The notes under the pieces are model-generated. The model searched no databases and was not told where the DNA came from. It saw nothing but the letters and a program-made list of their open reading frames with translations. From positions 1 through 6,425 of the forward strand of contig DFFH01000001.1 in NCBI GenBank assembly GCA_002368805.1: DNA of 6,425 nucleotides, given 5' to 3'. A program made the translations under genes and the position numbers. Below, piece after piece: positions 1-4,638 of this stretch (positions are counted from its first letter, which is position 1; every line of letters starts with the position of its first letter). Origin of the DNA: Mageeibacillus sp. UBA3781. Lineage in GTDB: Bacteria > Bacillota > Clostridia > Saccharofermentanales > Saccharofermentanaceae.

Positions 1-1
1 A

Positions 2-2008
2 TCTATCGGAGTAAAGGATCACTCAATGCTTACAGCGGAGCTGAAGGAGAAGGTTTCCTTCCATACTTCCATGAACGGATCAATTTCGAAGATTCCAGCG
101 GGATATACTGTCGAGATTCATGGCTTGATGATCGGATCACATTTTATGGTGGAAGAACGCGGCTATGAGATTCCGGACGGATACTCCTTAAGGAGTTACG
201 ACTACTACGAGGTGAATACGAATGCTAATCCTACGCAGGCGGACCTTTCGAATCCGGTCTCCAAATCTATACTTGCAGAACAGACTCCGAAGGTAGTAGT
301 TAATAATCTGAAGGGATACGGACTTCGTATTAAGAAAGAATGGACTGATAAGGATTTCATGGACAGCCATGACGATGCTTACTTTGCTGTATATAAAAGA
401 GTGAACGGGCAGCTGGTATTGGCGGAAACGAGTGACTTAACGCATCCTGTTGTCCGCCGAATCAGCAATAGTGAGGATTCTGTTTACTGGTACTATGAAC
501 GACTGGATCCGGGTCTTGAATTGTCAGACTATGAAATCCGCGAGGTTAAGCTGATCGGATCGTATAACAAGGATTCGGATGGTATCATCACAGGGTACGA
601 TCCCAATGAGGTCATCCCGATTGAAGATGGACAAAAGATCGAAATCGATGGAACCATGACAGGAGCCACCAGCGCTTCAACATATGAGTATACTGTTACT
701 TATCAGAAGGGCACGGTACCGAATGGTTCGAATATCCGCGTTGATAAAGCCACGAATGACCGTCCGGGTCTTGGTCTTACTAAGACGGACTGGTCCGGAC
801 AGGGTATGCTCCAGAATGCGGAATTTACTCTTGTTTCTGAAGATGGAACATTCAGAAAGAAATTTGTTTCTGATGCATCCGGTAAAATCACCAAAGCGTT
901 CTTTGTTGAAGGAATGGTATATCACCTCACGGAGATCAAAACGCCGACAGGTTACTATTGTCCGACAGATGAGATCACTGTTATTTTCAGAAACGGCCAG
1001 TTCGAAGTAGTGGATACATCCGGCGATGGTTTCGGTATCGGAACGGGAACCGTGACTGTCGGAAATGATACGGTCCTTGCCATCAAGAATAAGAATTACA
1101 CGCTTCGTGTGCTGAAAGTTGACGCAGATGACGACACTCCGCTTCAGGGTGCACACTTCGCGCTGCATAAGCAGATCAAGGTCGGTTCGGTTACCATGTT
1201 TGACTATGATCCGGTACCGGGTTACGCGGATATGGTATCCAATGCCGATGGTGTTCTGGAAGAACTGGATAATACACTTCCGGCAGGAACATACGAGCTG
1301 CGTGAACTTCAGGCGCCTCTCGGATATTCTCCGCTGTCGCACAATGTCCGTTTCGTAGTCGGTGATACCGGTGGAATTACGCTCCTGAACAACTATGCAG
1401 ACGTAACGGTAACTTCGGATGATTCTGTTCCGGGAACCATGGCCTTTGAGATGAAGATCAAGGATCCTTCTGCAACCAAATTGCTTACAGTGACAAAGAC
1501 AGTCACCGGTAACATGGGAAGCCGAGATCAGAAGTTTAACTTCACTGCGACATTCAGTGATGCCAATGGTATTGCTTATCAGAATGGCCTGGTCAATGTC
1601 CGCTATCCGGATGGAACAGATGCGACACTGACGCTCAACAACAACGGATCCGCTACATTCCAGCTGGCTCATGGTGAATCGATCCGGTTTGCGCTTCCGC
1701 CGGATACGACGTATACCATTACAGAAGGCTCGAACGAATACGAGGCTAATTGGAGAATTGATAATGGACCGGCCCATTCGGGAAAAGTGGCAACCGGAGT
1801 ACTTACAGCGAACCAGACAGTAACCTTTACAAATACGAAGAAGGCCGTTATCCCGACCGGTATCGACTTCACGGTTAAGGCGATCCTGGGTGCGGGACTG
1901 CTCCTGTTGATCGGGGCAAGTGCTTTTGCCGTAGTAAGCAGGAGAAGAAGAGACGAAGACGATCCGGAGGACGGTGACTCGTTCCTCAAAGGTATCCGTC
2001 GGGTATAA
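2..2008 (+). CDS. Partial (5' end outside window) multi-domain Cna_B/SpaA-type surface protein with sortase signal
   Basis: This is the C-terminal part of a Gram-positive surface adhesin or pilin-like protein attached to the cell wall. The frame is open to the left edge. The first Met (position 26, residue 1 here) is probably internal: no signal peptide follows it, and residues 1-93 look like the second half of an isopeptide domain (acidic FMVEE, closing VVVNN) whose Lys strand would lie upstream. An AAAGGA at 13-18 makes a start at 26 possible but less likely. Further beta-sandwich domains follow. The candidate Lys/Glu/Asn isopeptide residues are K103 or K104 with E173; K253, E303 (TEIKTPTGY) and N355 or N357; K364, E427 (RELQAPLGY) and N455 or N456; and K491, E567 (TITEG) and N603 (FTNTKK). 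The last domain resembles streptococcal pilin linkage domains. The C-terminus has IPTGI (609-613), a hydrophobic helix (about 617-637), RRRR and an acidic tail. The ligand is unknown. The family assignment is firm; the bond residues are inferred from family patterns. Confidence 0.88.
   Translation, partial: SIGVKDHSMLTAELKEKVSFHTSMNGSISKIPAGYTVEIHGLMIGSHFMVEERGYEIPDGYSLRSYDYYEVNTNANPTQADLSNPVSKSILAEQTPKVVVNNLKGYGLRIKKEWTDKDFMDSHDDAYFAVYKRVNGQLVLAETSDLTHPVVRRISNSEDSVYWYYERLDPGLELSDYEIREVKLIGSYNKDSDGIITGYDPNEVIPIEDGQKIEIDGTMTGATSASTYEYTVTYQKGTVPNGSNIRVDKATNDRPGLGLTKTDWSGQGMLQNAEFTLVSEDGTFRKKFVSDASGKITKAFFVEGMVYHLTEIKTPTGYYCPTDEITVIFRNGQFEVVDTSGDGFGIGTGTVTVGNDTVLAIKNKNYTLRVLKVDADDDTPLQGAHFALHKQIKVGSVTMFDYDPVPGYADMVSNADGVLEELDNTLPAGTYELRELQAPLGYSPLSHNVRFVVGDTGGITLLNNYADVTVTSDDSVPGTMAFEMKIKDPSATKLLTVTKTVTGNMGSRDQKFNFTATFSDANGIAYQNGLVNVRYPDGTDATLTLNNNGSATFQLAHGESIRFALPPDTTYTITEGSNEYEANWRIDNGPAHSGKVATGVLTANQTVTFTNTKKAVIPTGIDFTVKAILGAGLLLLIGASAFAVVSRRRRDEDDPEDGDSFLKGIRRV
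1850..2005 (+). other. Cell-wall sorting signal, IPTGI variant, with membrane helix and long charged tail
   Basis: This is the C-terminal sorting region of the surface protein. It reads IPTGI (residues 609-613, in place of canonical LPxTG), then a hydrophobic segment of about 20 residues rich in Leu, Ala and Gly, then four arginines (639-642) and an acidic stretch DEDDPEDGD, ending FLKGIRRV. The order motif, helix, positive cluster is the classical sortase-substrate layout, and PTG-type variants are known among clostridial Cna_B proteins. The tail after the helix is about 22 residues, longer than the short tail usual for LPxTG proteins. No sortase gene is in the window, so the cognate enzyme cannot be named. 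Confidence 0.75.
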
Positions 2009-2012
2009 ACTG

Positions 2013-2042
2013 CTTTCATAAATCAAGGAGCCGTATTATAAT
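2013..2042 (+). promoter_or_regulatory. Candidate promoter for the CofE-like gene
   Basis: There is a perfect TATAAT at 2037-2042. The best -35 candidate is CTTTCA at 2013-2018, matching TTGACA at three of six positions with an 18-bp spacer, so the upstream half is weak. Transcription would begin near 2049 and give a leader of about 83 nt before the ATG at 2132. The site sits just after the stop codon of the surface-protein gene. I see no intrinsic terminator between that stop and this site, so read-through from upstream is also possible. Confidence 0.45.
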
Positions 2043-2060
2043 AGAAGCGTTGTGAAAGAA

Positions 2061-2101
2061 ACGGCGATGGAGTCGTGCGATCAAGCGCTGCTGCGCGCCG
2101 T
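2061..2101 (+). other. GC-rich leader stem-loop upstream of the CofE-like gene
   Basis: ACGGCG (2061-2066) is an exact reverse complement of CGCCGT (2096-2101). A smaller nested hairpin GCGC-tgct-GCGC lies at 2085-2096. The structure ends 16 nt before the Shine-Dalgarno sequence at 2118 and has no T-tract, so it is not a terminator and does not directly mask the RBS. It could be an RNA-stabilising or regulatory leader, or simply GC-rich chance pairing. Confidence 0.3.
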
Positions 2102-2117
2102 GGAATAACTTTATTTC

Positions 2118-2124
2118 AGGAGGA
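2118..2124 (+). promoter_or_regulatory. Ribosome binding site AGGAGGA that fixes the start at 2132
   Basis: AGGAGGA lies 7 nt before the ATG at 2132, an ideal arrangement. An in-frame GTG at 2075 would add 19 residues but has no comparable RBS, and the extension does not resemble the family N-terminus, so the ATG is preferred. Confidence 0.85.
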
Positions 2125-2131
2125 CGTTCAT

Positions 2132-3325
2132 ATGGCAGAGCGCAGAGTTGGTACAGTTTCCCGGGGTATCCGTTGCCCCATTATCCGTCAGGGCGATGAC
2201 CTTAGTAAAATCGTCACAGAGTCCGTACTGGAGGCGGCAAAATCCGAAGGATTCGAACTCCGCGACCGTGACGTCATCGCGATGACAGAGTCCATCGTAG
2301 CAAGATCCCAGGGAAACTACTGCACGGTACAGGATATCGCTGCTGATGTAAAAGCAAAACTTGGCGGAGAGACCGTCGGTGTTATCTTCCCGATCTTAAG
2401 CAGAAACCGTTTCGCGATCTGCCTTCGCGGTATCGCAATGGGATGTAAGAAGATCGTCCTGATGCTCTCCTATCCTTCCGATGAAGTCGGCAACTGCCTG
2501 GTAAATCTCGATAAGATCGATGAAGCCGGTGTGAATCCATATAGCGACGTCCTCTCTCTGGAGAAGTACAGAGAGCTTTTTGGAGAGAATAAGCATGAGT
2601 TTACCGGTGTGGATTACGTGGCATATTACGGGGATCTCATTAAGGAGACGGGATGCGAAGTAGAAATCATCTTCGCCAACCAGCCGAAGGCGATCCTCGA
2701 CTATACAAAGAACGTGATCAACTGTGATATCCACACCCGTGCGAGAACAAAGAGGATCCTCCTTGCCGGCGGTGCGGAGAAGGTATTCGGCATGGATGAG
2801 ATCATGAACGCTCCTGTAAACGGAAGCGGATACAATGAGAAGTACGGCCTGCTCGGCTCCAATAAAGCAACCGAGGATCAGGTCAAGCTCTTCCCGAGAG
2901 ACTGCAAGGATTTGGTACTGGCAGTCCAAAAGAATATCCTCAATGCGACCGGAAAGTGCGTCGAAGTCATGGTATATGGCGATGGTGCCTTTAAGGATCC
3001 GCAGGGCAAGATCTGGGAACTCGCAGATCCGGTCGTATCTCCTGCATTTACAGATGGACTTATCGGCACGCCGAACGAGCTGAAGCTCAAGTATCTCGCA
3101 GATAACGACTTTAAGGATCTGTCCGGTGAGGAACTTAAGAAGGCGATCTCCGAGAGTATCAAGGCGAAGGACAAAGACCTCGTCGGCAAGATGGCCAGCG
3201 AAGGAACGACACCGCGTCAGCTGACCGACCTGATCGGATCGCTTTGTGACCTGACTTCCGGATCCGGCGATAAGGGTACGCCGGTCGTACTGGTACAGGG
3301 TTACTTTGATAACTACACGAACTGA
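2132..3325 (+). CDS. CofE-like protein (coenzyme F420-0:L-glutamate ligase family), Firmicute-type long form
   Basis: This 397-residue protein is of the CofE family, whose archaeal members use GTP to ligate L-glutamate to F420-0. Sequence support includes the N-terminal GIRCPIIRQGDDL (about 12-24), the strand DRDVIAMTESIVARSQGNY (45-63, the family counterpart of the DVxVxxxKxVSxxEG stretch), SYPSDEVGN (113-121), CDIHTR (198-203), GSGY (231-234), GDGAFKDP (283-290) followed by GKIWELADPV, and a glycine-rich C-terminus GSLCDLTSGSGDKGTP (369-384). It is clearly longer than archaeal CofE (about 250 residues), as usual for the bacterial form annotated under this name in Clostridia. No signal peptide or membrane segment is seen, so it is probably cytosolic. 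No other F420 biosynthesis or F420-dependent gene is in view, so the true substrate may be another gamma-glutamyl acceptor. The family call is firm; the reaction is inferred. It is flanked by a candidate promoter and followed by a terminator, suggesting a single-gene transcript. Confidence 0.9.
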   Translation: MAERRVGTVSRGIRCPIIRQGDDLSKIVTESVLEAAKSEGFELRDRDVIAMTESIVARSQGNYCTVQDIAADVKAKLGGETVGVIFPILSRNRFAICLRGIAMGCKKIVLMLSYPSDEVGNCLVNLDKIDEAGVNPYSDVLSLEKYRELFGENKHEFTGVDYVAYYGDLIKETGCEVEIIFANQPKAILDYTKNVINCDIHTRARTKRILLAGGAEKVFGMDEIMNAPVNGSGYNEKYGLLGSNKATEDQVKLFPRDCKDLVLAVQKNILNATGKCVEVMVYGDGAFKDPQGKIWELADPVVSPAFTDGLIGTPNELKLKYLADNDFKDLSGEELKKAISESIKAKDKDLVGKMASEGTTPRQLTDLIGSLCDLTSGSGDKGTPVVLVQGYFDNYTN

Positions 3326-3346
3326 CGGAAAATAGATTATAATGTA

Positions 3347-3381
3347 GAAAGCCCGTGCTGATGGCGCGGGCTTTCCAATTT
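3347..3381 (+). terminator. Intrinsic terminator after the CofE-like gene
   Basis: Arms GAAAGCCCGTG (3347-3357) and CGCGGGCTTTC (3365-3375) form an 11-bp stem with one G-U wobble and a 7-nt loop. The downstream T-run is weak (CAATTTCATT), so termination may be incomplete, but the stem is strong and begins 22 nt after the stop codon. It separates the CofE-like gene from the membrane-protein gene. Confidence 0.7.
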
Positions 3382-3414
3382 CATTCGAAAGATGCGTAAG
3401 TAAAAGACGGAACG

Positions 3415-3421
3415 AAAGGAG
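3415..3421 (+). promoter_or_regulatory. Ribosome binding site AAAGGAG for the membrane-protein gene
   Basis: AAAGGAG is 13 nt from the ATG at 3435, slightly longer than ideal. An ATG at 3422 directly abuts the RBS, is in another frame and encodes only six codons, so 3435 remains the best start. Between the preceding terminator and this RBS (about 40 nt) I see no convincing promoter. Confidence 0.55.
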
Positions 3422-3434
3422 ATGCCGGCGGAAT

Positions 3435-4505
3435 ATGCTTAAGAAGAAATTACCATGGATGCTTCTGTTTCTGGTACTGATGGTATTCAGTATCTGGGCG
3501 GTCGTGTCCAGATCGGATAGTTTCTCTCCGTCACTTCTCCGGGAGACCCTGATCCACTCCGATGTAAAGTGGCTCATCCTGGCGGTGGCAGGGATGATCT
3601 GTAATATCCTTTTCGAAGGCTTCGCACTCGATATTCTTGTCCGGACGCTGACGAAGACAGAAGGGGAGAAGCCGATCAAAAGCCACGGAATCGTCTATTC
3701 GGCGGCGGATATCTACTTCTCGGCGATCACCCCGTCTGCATCTGCCGGTCAGCCGGCAAGTGCTTTTTTCATGAATAGAGACGGGATCCCGGTGGCGAAG
3801 TCCGCAGTCATCCTTGTGCTGAATATGCTCTTTTATACCGGAGCGCTCGCGATCGTCGGAGTTATGGGCTTTGCCATAAGTCCTGCGATGTACTGGGGGA
3901 TGGATACGCTCGCCCAGACGCTGGTCATGATCGGCTTCATCATCCTTCTTGTACTCTGCGCGGTGTTTGTACTGATCCTGAAGAAAGAACGATGGATCCG
4001 AAGCGTGGCAGTCAAACTCGTAAAACTTGCCAAGAAGATGCACCTGATCCGCGACGTGGAGGGAAGAGTCAGAAAAATCGACGCGGCGATCGCACAGTAC
4101 AAGAGCTGTGCGGACCTGATCTTTAAGAATAAGCCCGCAATGTTTGCAGCCTTCGGGCTGAATCTGCTGCAGAGATTGTCTCTGGTCAGTACGACAGTCC
4201 TGGTATATCTTGCCTTCGGCGGATCCTACGGGAATCTGGCGGATGTCACGGCAGTCTCCTGCCTTGTACTGGTCGGTGTGTACAGCCTTCCTGTACCGGG
4301 CGGCATGGGCGTCGCGGATTATCTTCTTCTGGCAGGCCTCTGTCAGATCGACGATATCGCAAGTACTGCGAACCTTGCGCTGTTTTCCCGAGGCATCTCT
4401 TTTTACAGCTGCATATTCATCACGATCATCATCCTGATCGTCGGATATGCACTACAGGAGAGAAGGATACAGAAGAAAAAGGCGGAAGCCGCAGAAGGAA
4501 AATAA
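3435..4505 (+). CDS. Lysylphosphatidylglycerol synthase transmembrane family protein (YbhN/AglD/UPF0104), stand-alone membrane domain
   Basis: This 356-residue polytopic membrane protein corresponds to the membrane (flippase-like) domain of MprF and to YbhN/AglD-type proteins; it lacks the soluble aminoacyl-transferase domain of MprF. Hydrophobic segments are visible near residues 8-24, 45-66, 121-144, 156-182, 236-262, 270-300 and 313-341, with a basic cytosolic-looking stretch (about 183-215) and a Lys/Glu-rich tail. Two family signatures are present: YFSAITPSASAGQP (94-107), matching the conserved F-S-x-x-T-P-x-x-x-G-Q-P element, and PVPGGMGVADY (286-296), matching PxPGGxGxxE with Asp in place of the usual Glu. 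Members are thought to move or bind lipids or lipid-linked intermediates; the substrate cannot be read from the sequence. Length is normal. It is separated from the upstream gene by a terminator and from the downstream gene by a promoter-like region, so it is probably a lone transcription unit. Confidence 0.88.
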   Translation: MLKKKLPWMLLFLVLMVFSIWAVVSRSDSFSPSLLRETLIHSDVKWLILAVAGMICNILFEGFALDILVRTLTKTEGEKPIKSHGIVYSAADIYFSAITPSASAGQPASAFFMNRDGIPVAKSAVILVLNMLFYTGALAIVGVMGFAISPAMYWGMDTLAQTLVMIGFIILLVLCAVFVLILKKERWIRSVAVKLVKLAKKMHLIRDVEGRVRKIDAAIAQYKSCADLIFKNKPAMFAAFGLNLLQRLSLVSTTVLVYLAFGGSYGNLADVTAVSCLVLVGVYSLPVPGGMGVADYLLLAGLCQIDDIASTANLALFSRGISFYSCIFITIIILIVGYALQERRIQKKKAEAAEGK

Positions 4506-4515
4506 AGACGGGGAC

Positions 4516-4569
4516 AAGTGCTTTTTGAGAGGAAAGTGCTTGAAAATGACAGGGTGCTTTTTGGACAGA
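4516..4569 (+). repeat. Three 18-bp tandem units headed by (AA)GTGCTT upstream of the acyl-CoA synthetase gene
   Basis: GTGCTT begins at 4518, 4536 and 4554, an exact 18-bp period. The units are 4516-4533, 4534-4551 and 4552-4569. Units 1 and 2 share the first eight bases AAGTGCTT; units 1 and 3 share ten consecutive bases GTGCTTTTTG; the rest diverges. The third GTGCTT falls 17 bp before the TATACT of the candidate promoter, at the -35 position. This could be an array of activator or repressor sites, or chance similarity of short T-rich words. A further GTGCTTTTC lies after the gene at 6321. Confidence 0.5.
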
Positions 4570-4582
4570 ATACTGTTATACT
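4554..4582 (+). promoter_or_regulatory. Candidate extended -10 promoter for the acyl-CoA synthetase gene
   Basis: TGTTATACT at 4574-4582 contains an extended -10 (TG-n-TATACT). The hexamer 17 bp upstream is GTGCTT (4554-4559), a poor -35, which fits extended -10 promoters or activator-dependent ones. An alternative -35, TTGGAC at 4561-4566, could pair with TATAGG at 4585-4590 (18-bp spacer). A start near 4589 would leave about 50 nt of leader. Confidence 0.5.
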
Positions 4583-4593
4583 CATATAGGCGT

Positions 4594-4621
4594 ATTTTGT
4601 ACGTGTAGTACGGTAGAAAAT
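4594..4621 (+). promoter_or_regulatory. Imperfect inverted repeat (possible operator or leader hairpin)
   Basis: ATTTTGTAC (4594-4602) and GTAGAAAAT (4613-4621) pair at eight of nine positions around a 10-nt spacer. It lies just after the predicted transcription start and directly before the AGGAGGA at 4624. Position and size suit a dimeric repressor site or a hairpin affecting translation. I cannot assign it to a regulator family. Confidence 0.35.
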
Positions 4622-4623
4622 GT

Positions 4624-4630
4624 AGGAGGA
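4624..4630 (+). promoter_or_regulatory. Ribosome binding site AGGAGGA that fixes the start at 4639
   Basis: AGGAGGA is 8 nt before the ATG at 4639. The in-frame TTG at 4633 is only 2 nt from it, too close to be used, so the ATG is chosen. Confidence 0.85.
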
Positions 4631-4638
4631 ATTTGAAT

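Noticed and set aside
677..2026. Long open frame of about 449 codons on the minus strand, antisense to the surface protein
   Set aside because: Its translation is rich in Arg, Cys, Ser and Ile without recognisable domains, and the opposite strand carries a clear multi-domain protein. It is a by-product of codon usage.
2075..2131. In-frame GTG start extending the CofE-like protein by 19 residues
   Set aside because: No good RBS for the GTG, while the ATG at 2132 has a perfect AGGAGGA at 7 nt and matches the family N-terminus.
3422..3442. Six-codon open frame (MPAEYA) overlapping the start of the membrane-protein gene
   Set aside because: Its ATG directly abuts the AAAGGAG with no spacing, so it is unlikely to be translated.
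2396..3679. Minus-strand open frame of about 427 codons across the CofE-like and membrane-protein genes
   Set aside because: It crosses two genuine genes and a terminator, shows no family pattern and is explained by codon bias of the plus-strand genes.
4516..4569. CRISPR-like reading of the 18-bp repeats
   Set aside because: Units are too short, only 6-10 bases are shared, and there are no spacers of uniform length between identical repeats or any cas gene.
4633..4638. TTG start two codons before the acyl-CoA synthetase ATG
   Set aside because: Only 2 nt from the Shine-Dalgarno sequence; the ATG at 4639 has proper spacing.
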